Below, piece after piece: positions 11,186-22,291 of a stretch of DNA of 64,000 bases. Below the pieces are notes generated by a model. That model did not search any database and was not told the DNA's origin. It saw only the letters and a program-made list of their open reading frames with translations. The DNA is from Cyanodermella asteris (Eukaryota; Ascomycota; Lecanoromycetes; Ostropales; Stictidaceae). Within the stretch, counting starts at the first letter, position 1; each line of letters opens with the position of its first letter. The stretch is taken from the NCBI GenBank assembly GCA_900618795.1, contig UYJD01000011.1, positions 1,088,880-1,152,879 on the forward strand, in the 5' to 3' direction. The position numbers were made by a program, and so were the translations under genes.

Positions 11186-11675
11186 GTTCAAGTCACCTTC
11201 GCCCGCTGCACGACAGGTCCTGCGCAGGCACAGCACACTGTGATGGATGCGAGTTATCCAGGTTTCGCTCAAGGAAGGCTGAATGGCATTCGTTCATTGC
11301 ACAGCTTACACCCGACCACTGGCGTCCGCCTCAGTCACGGAAACGACCACGACAAAGCTGCCAGATAGGAATGGCTGGCCATGACTCCCGGAGCGACATC
11401 CAATCACTGGCTATGTCGCTCTTGCGATCGTATCGGGCTGCTCTTCTGAATGTGGCTATCCGCATGTCTCACCTGATAAACTGTACCAATATCTCGAGCA
11501 TCGCTAACGAAGCCTGGAGGAACACTGTGAGTGGAGCACCGGCGTAGCGTGTTTTCGTACTTCGTCGCCTCGTCCACATCATTGCGCAAGAGCCACTATC
11601 GAACTACGTGCTTCCGCTTTTGGATCTCCAAATTCAACTACTATTCAACCGCGATCGGCGTCGAACTATTTCCTA
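11186..11675. other. Intergenic, convergent ends
   Basis: Lies between the 3' ends of the SDR gene and family member A, which run towards each other. No gene or repeat is visible. Confidence 0.4.
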
Positions 11676-12959
11676 TCAAGCCTCATCACCCCAGACACAC
11701 TGAAGCATTATGCCTGTTGGCTGAGCCGCTTCATGGTTCCCGAATCTCGATTTGCTATAATCTTTGCAAGAAATAAACCTCGTCGACATTGCAGGCTCAA
11801 CATCAAAGGGAAGATTAGCAGGATCGAAGGGAAATTCGACAAGATGGCAATTTTCGACGAAGCAATGGCAACGCAGGTCGCTATTGAGATCAAAAGTGTT
11901 CCATGCAGTCTCGCACGCTGCTTCTGAGGTGTGTCGAGAACAGCCAAGTAGATCTTTGAGTGAAATCTTGAAATCTTCGAGCAACTGCCGCTGGGACCGC
12001 GCAGGCGACATTGCAAAAACTGCTTGCAAAATAGTCAAAGAATGGCATATCGCAAAGTCGGCCCGACGACTCTTTGCCACGGCGACGAAAAGTTTTATGG
12101 CCGTTCCGCGAAGCTTGTGGCAGACCTGGTGCACATGAGTCGATTGGATCGTATGCTGATCAAACGGACGGACATTGACAGTTGGCCTACTAGGGCGACT
12201 TCTACCTCCCGGGCGCCCTCGTCGGGATAGTGCAGCTTGTTTCCTAATTATGACTTGCTCACGTCTGCCCTTCTGTGTCGTCTTGAAGGGGGGAACTCGT
12301 TCAATGCTCCAAGCATCTAGCAGAATTTCCTCCACGATCATCATCAAAATCTCGTCCGGAAGGTCCAACAAGCTTGCGGATTGCGCCTGAGAGCGAAGGC
12401 CGTATCTTCTGTTCAGCTGTGGCGCTTGCGGTCCCCTCACTTTGGGTGCTTGGATAGCTGCTGGGTTCGGCGTACATGCGGACGGTGGTCTGCGTCCGCA
12501 AGTCCTTCCTGGGAGATAGGAGATGTGCACATCCAGTCGATGAAAGCTCCAACGGTGGGCGGGCATGTTACTATCCCAACTGTCATGAACGGCGCCGATG
12601 ACAAGTCTTTGCCAGTCTACATGCGTTTGTGGTATTCCAGAGCGTCTGCTCAGAAGTCGCATGGCATCCAATGTCTGGGACAGCGTAAGACTTCGCCAAC
12701 AGCCGTCTGTGTGCGAGTCCCATGCCTCGGCGTTGTCAATCTTGCAACTACCATCACATCCCCCAATGACATCTCGCGTTGCGTGTTCTGAGATTGCCGA
12801 AAGACAAGACGGCATATGAATCACGACACTGCAGAAGTAGAGGTCCCTCCGCGTTTGCTGCGCATCTGGTTTATAATCCAACGTAAGAGCTTCCACCTTG
12901 GCTGCTCGGTCGTCTTGCACGTTTCGATCGCAGTCGCTCTCGCTATGGGAGCCTTGCAT
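11676..12959 (-). CDS. F-box-like/Trp-Cys-tail family protein, member A
   Basis: 427 aa from an ATG (MQGSHSESDCDRN), one exon. About 190 residues of unrecognised N-terminus precede an F-box-like helix LLDLPDEILMMIVEEIL (about 197-213). A basic stretch rich in Arg and Gly follows, then HQVCHKLR. The family tail comes next: ILQAVFAMSPARSQRQLL and AWNTFDLNSDLRCHCF, ending with VEFPFDP and an extra 50 residues. The LPxE[IL] helix, the W..FDxNxDxRCxC motif and the FP block recur in four other genes here (at 13757, 26375, 28315 and 61082). F-box helices usually bind SKP1 in ubiquitin ligases, so a substrate-receptor role is a guess. The N-terminal half may include mis-annotated upstream sequence. 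Confidence 0.6.
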   Translation of the reverse strand: MQGSHSESDCDRNVQDDRAAKVEALTLDYKPDAQQTRRDLYFCSVVIHMPSCLSAISEHATRDVIGGCDGSCKIDNAEAWDSHTDGCWRSLTLSQTLDAMRLLSRRSGIPQTHVDWQRLVIGAVHDSWDSNMPAHRWSFHRLDVHISYLPGRTCGRRPPSACTPNPAAIQAPKVRGPQAPQLNRRYGLRSQAQSASLLDLPDEILMMIVEEILLDAWSIERVPPFKTTQKGRREQVIIRKQAALSRRGRPGGRSRPSRPTVNVRPFDQHTIQSTHVHQVCHKLRGTAIKLFVAVAKSRRADFAICHSLTILQAVFAMSPARSQRQLLEDFKISLKDLLGCSRHTSEAACETAWNTFDLNSDLRCHCFVENCHLVEFPFDPANLPFDVEPAMSTRFISCKDYSKSRFGNHEAAQPTGIMLQCVWGDEA

Positions 12960-13756
12960 CTAATAGTCCATCATGGATGTCCATCTCTTTATGTCTGACG
13001 AGGCGTAGACATCTGTCTGTAGGAGTGGCTCCATGAGGATGGAGGCGGTACTGGTAAGATTTCGAAAGGAATTTTCAGATGCGATCTGGTGGAGTATGGC
13101 ATTACAACAGGGTTTGAAGACGGAGCCAACAACCACAAGTGATAGAGCTTCTCCCTGAGCTTGTGCTCAACGGCTTTTTCAGCAGCTTTCCTTAGCAAAT
13201 GACCTCAAACTATAACTGATTGTGACCAGCAACGCGTGGAAATCCGGACTGACGATCCGATTCCTGCTACATCCGGCAAAAATAACAGCGCGAGCCAATG
13301 CAAAAGGGTTTCCCCCCGGTTTGACAATCTCAGGACCGAGTATCTCGAGCCCCAATGTCAATTCACACAGGCTCAATCTTGTTGCGATGACGACAGGAAA
13401 GAAGCAAATACTGGCTCATGGCCACTTGAGCATCTCAAACCGCCCATAGGTATCAGAACATCCGATCTTATCAACAAGCCGCAAGCCTTTTCCGCAGGAC
13501 CGAAGTCTTATGCGAGACCCACATCTCGCAAGGACCGTAATCCTCTGGCGTTTGAAGCGATTGGGGTCAAGCGCTCTTTGGCCCTGCCTCCTTTGGTCTC
13601 TGTGAAACGACCTACAGATTCACATTACAAGATGGCTCGACGAAGAAATTGATGCGAGAGAAATTGTCTGAATCTGCCTAGCTCTATTGCCAGCCAGCTA
13701 CCTCATGTGATCAGTACAGCAGTTTCGAGATCAAAGACGTGCTGCCATTCTGCCTG
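12960..13756. other. Intergenic between members A and B
   Basis: No gene recognised. It should hold the promoter of member A (minus strand). An open plus-strand frame at about 13236-13652 has no domain and no suitable start. Confidence 0.35.
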
Positions 13757-14896
13757 TCATGGAATCCCTGTGCGGCATCTGTACGGTTCCCAGGTCTTCC
13801 AATCAGGCGGAGGCCAGAAATTTACCTCTTCGTAGCTTGCCCGCACAACTCGATCAGAATCAACATCGGCAGGCCAGCTCACCAGGCCAATTCCGCGATG
13901 TCTCCAGTCCAAGCACTCGCATTGGTTCCCGCAACGGCATCGCGTGTCTCCGTTCAGATCGAAAGCATCCCAATCCCGTGTCAGCTTCCACAATTGATTG
14001 TAGCTGTAGGGAGTGTGTCCGATGTCGTAAGTATTGCGATATTCTGCCTTTAAGCTCTGGGCCAGCTGCCTCTCCGTGTATGTCGATGCAAACCCGAAAA
14101 CTGCCTTGAAGATTGCGAGGTCGCGACATTCGGGTAAATAGTCACGGCGCTTGTCGACCAGCCTTGATAGACCAGCTTTGCTCAAGCGATGGAGTCTCTT
14201 GTTGACCTGACATATGGGCGTTGCTCGGATGAAAGAGTTTGTCTGGGGTGGTGCGTTGACATGATGAGGCTGAACGATCTCCATGTACCAGGCATCTTCC
14301 AAAACCATATCCAGTATGATCAGCACAAGCTCTTCGGGGAGGTCCAGCAAAGGCGAATCAATACTTGGGCCGCTGGTCAACCGTGAGACAGGACCAAGGT
14401 CAGTAGGCAAGGGCTGAGAGAGAATAGTGGGTCTTTGCGGGTGCTCTATCGTCCAATTGTAGTCGCGAATCTTGTGAAGAGCGAAATAAAACAGACCTGC
14501 GTATTGTTTCGCCGTCTGGAGCATGTCAACGACCCCTTGCATCTTGCCGAGCACCCATGCAGCTGGAACAGGCCAGCTTTTGGGCTCTTGAACGCATACA
14601 ACCGCATTGTCCACGGCTTGTATTAACCTGAATTCTGGCGGCTGTCTTGGGCTGTGTATCCAGAGATTGGCGTTCCGAAAATAGATTGTCTTCTTCTGCT
14701 CTTCTTCTATTTCTCCTTCTTCATTTTCTTCCCCTTCTGCTGTTGCTGCTACTTCTACCGGTTCATGATTTGTAGGTAAATTTATTTGAATCGTTTGCCC
14801 GTTCGGAAGGCGTTCATACGCTGAGACAAAGTCTCCGCCACGTTCAAACCAGATTTGATATGTGGAGCGATTCCGGGTCATGGAGGCGGAGCTCAT
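13757..14896 (-). CDS. F-box-like/Trp-Cys-tail family protein, member B
   Basis: 379 aa from the ATG at 14896 (MSSASMTRNRSTYQIW), one exon. An acidic patch (EGEENEEGEIEEEQ) lies near residues 54-67. The F-box-like helix LLDLPEELVLIILDMVLEDA spans about 183-202. CQVNKRLHRL follows, then the family middle (CRDLAIFKAVFGFAS, YTERQLAQSL) and tail (DWDAFDLNGDTRCRCGNQCECLDW ... GLVSWPADVD). It is the fullest copy of the tail, with four closely spaced cysteines that could bind a metal or form disulphides. No signal peptide is seen. It is similar to member A, 0.8 kb downstream on the same strand, suggesting an old tandem duplication. Function is unknown. Confidence 0.75.
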   Translation of the reverse strand: MSSASMTRNRSTYQIWFERGGDFVSAYERLPNGQTIQINLPTNHEPVEVAATAEGEENEEGEIEEEQKKTIYFRNANLWIHSPRQPPEFRLIQAVDNAVVCVQEPKSWPVPAAWVLGKMQGVVDMLQTAKQYAGLFYFALHKIRDYNWTIEHPQRPTILSQPLPTDLGPVSRLTSGPSIDSPLLDLPEELVLIILDMVLEDAWYMEIVQPHHVNAPPQTNSFIRATPICQVNKRLHRLSKAGLSRLVDKRRDYLPECRDLAIFKAVFGFASTYTERQLAQSLKAEYRNTYDIGHTPYSYNQLWKLTRDWDAFDLNGDTRCRCGNQCECLDWRHRGIGLVSWPADVDSDRVVRASYEEVNFWPPPDWKTWEPYRCRTGIP

Positions 14897-15338
14897 CCTG
14901 TCAGGCGGAGAGGTGGACAAATCAAGCTGAGCCGCTTCAAATGCTCAGTATCACAAAGCTTGGAGCGAGATCTCTCAAGACACAATACCAAGCTTGAGGA
15001 GCTAATGTAGCAGGCGGACGGAGCAGAGCATATGCAACTTCATGACAATGGGTGTCGAACTCATTGCTTGCTCAAGCCTCACAATCACTCATACAATGCT
15101 GAATTGCACAGATAACACAGTTGGATAGCGCGGTCAGACAAACGCAGAAATCTCTACCACAGGCTTTGCCTTCGTGGTCGCCAGTAAGGTTTCAGTAAAA
15201 GCGTCCTCGCGCTGAAGCATCTGCTGGCTTTGTTCTGATACAGTATCGCGGGTCTCGCGAAACAAACGACAACCCCCTTGAGCCCACGAAGGTTCAGAGC
15301 ATCAATTCAGGCTGTTGACAAGCTTGGCATCCTCGCCA
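14897..15338. other. Intergenic, upstream of member B
   Basis: No gene seen. It lies between the 3' end of the HET-like gene and the start of member B, both on the minus strand. Confidence 0.35.
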
Positions 15339-16241
15339 CTATGAGCTCAGCGCGAATTGCATTGGGATCCAGTTCAGATATAGGACAGAGAACCTCGCTT
15401 CGTTCTCGTGGTCCCAGCCGGGAGCCCAGGAATGACCTTTCGACCACGACTGTAGATATTGACCATCAAACATGTCGCTTCCAAAAAAGCGGATCAAATA
15501 TCGGCTCCATTCGCTAGGATTCTTTTGGACACTGTCGTGGTCGCTCAGTCTTCCGATCAAATTACAGGACAATGCTTCGGCGGAAGTCGTGCCACATGGC
15601 CGTAGAACAACCAGGGCGTCGCAGTCGATGGCGAGTCCATCGAGCCAAAATGACTTCCTGAAAAGTTCAGGACCTCTTGAACCAACTGCATTTCGAAGAA
15701 AACCGGTTCCAGCAGCAACCACGGAGGATGAGATTTGGCTGGAAGCATAGCCTTTAGAAAGAGCAAGCCAAAACGGCCCAACGGAATTCCCTGCCAGCTC
15801 ACTACCTGCTCCAAGCCATGCAGCAACGAGTCTCGCATAGCTATAAGTCTGGCCCATCACGCCAATCTGCGTAAACCCCTTGGCCTCGTCGACTTGGTTC
15901 ATACACAGACCATCGACCCGGCGAAGACCTAGTATGGAATCGGCAATCAATTCGTACAAGGCATCGTATAGGTTGATCGCGATCGGTATGATGTCGTCGT
16001 TGCACACGTTGTAGCGTCTGAAACATGTACACTCGCCTGACAAGGGCAGGTCTATAGAAGCCAGATGCCATCCTGAATGAGACTCTTCGCGAGTTTTGCA
16101 TCGGCCGGAGATCGCCAACCTCGCAGGTTGCGCACAGGTTGACTTGTCAGACGCTGTCAAACTCCATCCTGAATAGAACGAAAAATGAACAGCCTCAGCG
16201 CCACAAAGGTGCCACGGGCGACTCCTCGTCGCAGCTCGCAT
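15339..16241 (-). CDS. HET-like (heterokaryon-incompatibility-like) protein, diverged or truncated
   Basis: 300 aa from the ATG at 16241 (MRAATRSRPW). The centre carries a recognisable HET core: INLYDALYEL, LRRVDGLCMNQVDEA (family form: WIDALCINQ.D), then QIGVMGQTYSYARLVAAWLG (family form: QV.LM..IY..A..V..WLG). Further on, FRKSFWLDGLAIDCDALVVL occupies the place of the usual R.W.IQE block but is poorly conserved. The usual N-terminal YEALSYxWG block is missing, so the start may lie in an unseen upstream exon or the gene may be decaying. HET proteins trigger cell death on non-self fusion and are normally cytosolic. It sits just upstream of members B and A on the same strand. Confidence 0.6.
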   Translation of the reverse strand: MRAATRSRPWHLCGAEAVHFSFYSGWSLTASDKSTCAQPARLAISGRCKTREESHSGWHLASIDLPLSGECTCFRRYNVCNDDIIPIAINLYDALYELIADSILGLRRVDGLCMNQVDEAKGFTQIGVMGQTYSYARLVAAWLGAGSELAGNSVGPFWLALSKGYASSQISSSVVAAGTGFLRNAVGSRGPELFRKSFWLDGLAIDCDALVVLRPCGTTSAEALSCNLIGRLSDHDSVQKNPSEWSRYLIRFFGSDMFDGQYLQSWSKGHSWAPGWDHENEARFSVLYLNWIPMQFALSS

Positions 16242-18564
16242 GTCAAGATCATCTTGGCCTTGAGGGACTCTCGCATCGTTATTAACATTGCTGTAGAGCA
16301 CAAAGCTCTTTTGGAGAGGTATGAAGGACCTAAAATAAAGCGATACATGTAGGAATCAGGAGTTTATGATTGCGGATGTTGGGATAGCTCGGGCGTGGTC
16401 CGTGCGCTCAAAGCTCAACTCATTCTACGATCATGGCAGGCGATTTCTGGACTTTTGCACCAGACTATTCGGACGTCAGTCAACATCACTACAAATACGA
16501 CGACCTGATACGGTTTCTTGGGGCTTTTACAGAATGAAAAAGGGCCAGGTAGGTACCTAATTGCTGGGACGCACCAAGCTTTCGTCACTACCGCTTTCCT
16601 GAGCCAGCTGTGAGAGTACAGACAGCTCTATCATGCAAAGCAGCATTGCCAGCCGTCATCTTGACCCGTTGTCACAGGTTCCGAGGCGGATCGCCATTGC
16701 TGTGAGGACACGCAGACGATCTGGGCTGCATAATTAGCAAAGTTGACTATGCGCCATTCCACAATACCTTGGGGATCTCGTGAGACCCTTGTTTAACGCG
16801 TTCTGTGTTGCACGCCACCGGAAGAGTCACATTGATCTTGATCGTTACGAAAGCCTCGAACAATGTTAGTGGCATGGAATGTGGAGGTGTAACGCTGACG
16901 CCAGTAAATCTCAGTTCTTGTGTTGTGATTCGATTTTTCGTCGCGCATCGTTCTGGAATTGTTTGCGAAATTGGCAGTGAATCGGTCAAGAATCCTTCTG
17001 TGATAAGATCGTACCGTATCTGGTGTTTGCTCACAGGAATTCGTTGCACCGTTCGAAAGAAGTTTGTTGTGTGATTGCTCAGACCTAGTTCGTGCACATC
17101 ATATGCCATCGTTGGGACGCCTCTGCAGCTCAACACGTGAATTTATGCAGTGAGGCTTGTCAATTTGATGCGAGGCAAAGTCTGTTGTTATCATGTCATC
17201 AGCTGCATGCAAGTCGCTGATTTGACGATCAAAGATGCACGCCGTTGCATCGGCACCGCGTACCAGATCAAAGCTTGGATCGGCCCAGGAACGGGGCAGC
17301 AGGCGCTTCGAAATAGAGTAGACGGCACAAGAATAATTGTTTGGAAGCCCCTCGCCCAGATCGATGGGCGTCGCGTGCTATCGTCGCATAAATCACCAGC
17401 CGCCGAGCTGGTCCTGCAGCCCTTGGTCCTCTGGAGGATCTGTCTCGCAATCGCGGGCGGCACATGGGCATGAGACCGTTCGGTCACTTTGCTGTCAGAT
17501 TGGCGTGTCACTGGGAGCAGGCTAGCGAGGATGATTGGGCCACATTTAGCAGCGCAGAATCATGCCGGGATGGGACGTGCAGGAAGGTAAACAGAGGCTT
17601 GGGCTGTGCTTCTTCATTTCATTGCCGGTACAGGATTGGAAAGTCTGGGAGCAGATCCGGGGTCGCAAGGGCAGCGAATGAGCTCGAGGCGATTGAGGTG
17701 CCTGCTTATCATGTGCATCAGCGACAGGGCCGGGGAGAAGGCTTGCAAGGAGAGGCCCCAGGCGCGTGCGATGATGGCTCGACGAGCACCGGCGGTTGAG
17801 CGGCGCAGCTGAACAAGGCGAAGATGCCGGCATCGAGCTTTTGTCTGACATGGGCAGGAATGGGTGGTGGAGGACGTGCGGATGGATCTTGACGGCTGAT
17901 TTTACAGCTGCAGGGGCAGATTGGCTGCTGATAATTTGGGCGTCGACTTCGATTGGAGCGGCTGCTTCGGGCCTCAACTAATCGATACCTGATTAGCGGC
18001 CGCCGACAAGCCGCCGATTCGCCTGCGGTGGAGACGAATGGAGTGCTGGACGCTGTCGACGCCAACTTTCTGTGCGCTGCGACGCTGCCGGGGAAAGGAG
18101 TGACAGGCAGAGTGACAAACCGACTCTGACATTCTCGACCTTCTCTCACACTCATTATCATTGTTCATACTATCCACCACCAACACCTTTTCTCCGGCCA
18201 CTTCGATTGCTTGCCGTCTCTCGATGGCCGCTCACTCTTTGCTATACGCCTTCTAATTGCCCTCTCTTCCCTTCACGTCACTCGTTTGTCCCCCGTGTCT
18301 CCGACCACCGCCGCTCGCTACGCGTTTTACCACTCCTTGATTCTCTACCATCACTGTCACGCGACCGTCGTTTCGTCCTCGACTATCGTTTCCAGCTCGT
18401 CAGCACCGTCCTCGCGTCGAGAGCAGGTCTTTCCACGCTTCCATCGCTCCTCGTCTTTCTTTACCCGTTTCCGCTCGCCTCGGCCGTTATCTTCAGAGCC
18501 AGGTCGAGCCTGTCGACCCAACGGAACATTTACGAACACATAATACGCCATCTATTCGCCCTTA
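16242..18564. other. Long intergenic region and pyrimidine-rich leader of the GATA gene
   Basis: About 2.3 kb without a recognisable gene. The last 450 bases (about 18110-18560) are strongly C/T-rich on the plus strand, as in long fungal promoters and 5' leaders, and immediately precede the AreB-like gene. Open frames in this part are composition artefacts (Ser/Pro/Leu-rich on one strand, Arg/Glu-rich on the other). Confidence 0.45.
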
Positions 18565-20388
18565 ATGCCACACACTCTCCCCAGCATTAGCATGACAATT
18601 CCTGCTCTGCATGAGGAACGAGCAACTTCTCCCCTGCCCCCGATCGGCAACGACATCAGCCGCCCGCCGTCTGCATCTACGAATTCGGATCGAAGAGGTA
18701 GCTATCATGGGTCGGAACAAGGCGGGGAAAAGGTCACACTGCCGGCATTGAGCACACTAGCCAATGTTGCCTCACAGGGCAATCCGGCACAACAGAGGTT
18801 CGTGATGGAATGTGGAACGAGCGCGAGGCGTTGAGATCGAAGATACGATGGACGTGTGCTAACACAAGGAAGTCAGCAGCAGAACAACGGCCAGCCGCCA
18901 AGCTATTCGAATGCAAGTCCGACGCCAACCAGTGTCGCGGGTCAAGGGAATGTGCCGGTGAGTACGCTGTTTCACAAGCGCGATGCATTTGTCAAGCTCC
19001 CCTGTCGCGGTCACTGTTTCTGCACCGTGCATGAACAAGCATGTCGCGAGCGAGCTGCCAACAAATCAGCGGCCCGACGGATCCTTATCGCAGAGGCTCT
19101 GTATCGTCCGAGGAGCCACCAGAAGTCTCCGTCCGTGGCCCAGCTATCTGTTCAGTCTTATCGCCATCTGCACTCTGCCCTGCCGACATGTGCTTCTCAT
19201 CCGCTGGCAGCATCGCCATGACGGCATTTTTACTGGACGCTTCCTGTGAATTGTCTTGTCTCATCGTCCGTTTTCATCGCATCTTTTTTCATCAATCTCA
19301 AGCCCGTCATGACAGAATCTGACATTCGTTCTCTGCAGCCCGTATGCCAGAATTGCCAAACATCGACGACCCCTCTTTGGCGTCGAGATGAAGCCGGTTC
19401 GGTACTCTGCAATGCCTGTGGCCTGTTCCTCAAACTCCACGGCCGACCTCGCCCTATCAGTCTCAAAACCGACGTGATCAAAAGCCGCAACAGAGTGAAG
19501 AGCTCGGCTCACAATGGTCGGCGGAAGATGCAATTTGCCCAGGGACCGCACCAGCACCCACATCAAATGCAGCATGCTCCTGGCCAGCACCCTGACATGT
19601 CGACTCCTCCTCCCCACCCGTCTTACCGCCGCGTCTCGGATCAGCACATGGGTGCTTACTCGGATCGATCGGCCTCTCCCATCTCTCGAGCAGGCACTCC
19701 CGCTTCCCTGCATCCTCATCACACATATCCGAGTCATAATCACACCGCCCCGCCTCTTACCCAGCACCTGTTCGATCCTCATAATGCCAGATCTCCTTCA
19801 CCTTTGCCTGGCCCACCGCCACCCGCGTACCATTCGGCACCCAACACGATAGGACATCGCGGGACGTCTCCTCGTCCCTTGGGCCCAACCCTACCCTTGC
19901 CTGTGCCGACCGTCAATACGCACTTGCGGAGTCCGTCTCTTGCACCTTCGAACTTGGGTCCCTCTGCTCCCGGTCCCAGCGTCTCCGAGCTTCAGACGCG
20001 GGTGAGTGAATTGGAGGTAATCAATTCGCTATACAAGAGCGAAGTTCAGGAACTAAAGAGCGTGCACGAGCGGGACATGGCTACAATACACAACCTCCAG
20101 CGGGAGCTTGATGAGATGCGAAGCAGGGAAGTCAGGCACGACCGTCAACCACTATCCGAGCGGCCCCCTGAATATCCCCGACAAGCGCCGCCAGAGCCAC
20201 CTACTGAACCCGTGAACTACGCGACTATGACTGGAAGCATGAAGCGACGCCGTGGGAGAACGCTGGAACGGACGGCAGAAGACTCGAAGCCCTATGACAA
20301 CAAGCGACGTGCAACGGGCGAGTATCCTCACCCGCATCAGCACCAACACGCCCAGGCCCCCTCGGGCCCCGCCCCTGTGCATGCATAA
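18565..20388 (+). CDS. areB: AreB/NreB-type GATA transcription factor (Dal80/Gzf3-like)
   Basis: Proposed exons 18565-18797, 18873-18957 and 19339-20388; 455 aa. Intron 1 (75 nt) has a GCTAAC branch. Intron 2 (381 nt) runs from GTGAGT to TTCTCTGCAG and joins straight onto the finger. The single zinc finger is C-x2-C-x17-C-x2-C ([18 protein letters not shown] ... CNACG), followed by the basic [21 protein letters not shown] Pro/His-rich stretch then leads to a C-terminal coiled coil ([20 protein letters not shown]). One finger plus a C-terminal zipper is the AreB/Asd4 layout, not the two-finger SreA. These proteins dimerise and oppose AreA at nitrogen-catabolic promoters. A second ATG at 18592 is an alternative start. 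The exon 1 donor (GTTCGT) is weak, so that junction is less certain than the others. Confidence 0.88.
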
Positions 20389-22291
20389 AATCATTCATTG
20401 AATCATTTCGGCTTTGTTTTGATCTCCATTCTGGAGCATGTTGGGAGGTTTACTGGAATTGGCCGGAATCTGGTACGAAGTTTGAGTGGACATTGTCTAC
20501 AATCGCAAATATCCTTGTAAGAAGTGGTGGGATTTTTGGTATCGTGGTTTGCGAAGAAAAAGAGCATTCGGAAAAGGTCGTTTGCTGGCATACAAAAGGC
20601 GCAGGGGCGCCGTATTGCGAAAAAGGGAATAGATTCGACAGGAATTTGGGACAGACTCTTTCCGCGGAAACGAGTCTTTGAGGCAAGTCAAAAGGGTTCT
20701 TCAGATTAATGCCGAAGCGGTCGTAATGAGCTGAAGGAGCGAAGGACTCTTGCGAAGGACCCCGACCACAGAGCTGAATGAGAACAAATTCTTACGTGCC
20801 GTTGAAGTATCATCCAGCCGAGGTCTGTGAACGTCTGGGCTACTGTAGCAATGCTTGTAAAAGATATGCGCCTCTCAAACCCGATCGCAATCTATGAGTC
20901 TGAGAAACACATCCTATTGGGCAACGTAGCTCTGCGTAACCATGACTGCCGCGGTCGTGCATGTGGCCACAAAGTGCTGACATGCAGAATAGACACGGCA
21001 TGGCTATGCCAGCTTCCCTGCATCTGTTTGCCAAGCTCTTGTATACTTTCGGATTGAATATTCAAAAGTGGTTGTCATCTTATTTTCGAGCTATCGGCAA
21101 TTACGACTACCTCGTATCGATATGCGTCCTTTTAATCTTACGAGACGACTACTATACCCTGGAAGTGTCATTTCCAAGCACTTTCGCTTAGCTAAACGCA
21201 ACGCGGCGGCCATAGCCGCAGCTGAGAAGTTGGTTGATACGACGCCGCGAAACACTTCGAAGAGCCCCTTGGTTGGCATCTGGACAACGATCGACTTGAA
21301 GCCAGCAAACGATCATGATTGAACGAAACAATGCCGGCAATAATGGACTTGGAAATTGCGGTAAAGCCGCCAGACTTCTCCCAGATATATCGACTGGCAG
21401 ATTCGAGCTTCAGATCCACACATATACGCGAGGACGTTTGCGCACTCTTTAGTCTCCACCCCACTTAGCAATCGCCTGCCCCTTCGGCTGTATCGCGTCC
21501 TCAGACGTTAAAGGTTGACGCTCCACCAAGCTGCAGAGTCAACAACTCTTTCCGGCTGACAAGATCGCTGGATCGTCCTTCAGATACGCTTGCGCAAATT
21601 CAGCCTCTTGTCTGAAGATTTTCATATTGCAATTTTTTCGGCGAGTCAGCATCAAGGCCAACGCATTGCGCTAAGTAATCATCACAGCCAAACTTTCAAG
21701 CCGCAACGACGGAATCTCTGTCCGAAACATATTCGACTTGAACACAAAGCTCAAGTCCATCTCCATCCCTGAAGGGTTGACTTCAACTGGCGTACGTATA
21801 CATTGTACACACGGTGCTTCCTCATACAAGTCATCTTCAGCCTTGTTCATCTCGACCAAAGCACATACTCTAACCCAGCACAATCACACGCCACCAACCC
21901 GGCTTACACACCTCTGGCGCACCGAATGTGTTTAGTGTCTCCGAGGTCACCCATAATCATCGCGGCATCCCGCTACTCTCAATCCTAATTCCCCATCGGG
22001 TTTAGACCTGGTCCGCCTTCTGAAGAAACAAAGTGCCCGCCCGACTCCGCCATCCATCTGCCTGGTAAACTACTGCCTTTCCGAAGCGTCGTATTCTGTC
22101 CCCTCTAATCTGCAGGGTCGAAGCCACCCGACAAGCGAATGAGCGGCTGATCAAAAAAAAAAAAAGACTCCCCCGCGAAGTTGGCACTTTCCGGTACGCA
22201 GGCAGCCAGCCCGTTGGTCGGATTGAGCCGCAGGCCCGTGGCAGCCAGTCACTGAGCGAGCCGACACGCCGACATTGATCCGATCGATGTC
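20389..22291. other. Intergenic, no gene recognised
   Basis: 1.9 kb between the GATA factor and the Zn2Cys6 factor. It contains a 13-base A run near 22155 and a few short open frames without domains. The left part is presumably the 3' UTR of the GATA gene and the right part the promoter of the next. Confidence 0.4.

Noticed and set aside
17546-18161. Two overlapping minus-strand frames of about 145 codons before the GATA gene
   Set aside because: No recognisable domain. They lie in the C/T-rich leader region where Arg/Ser-rich frames arise by composition.
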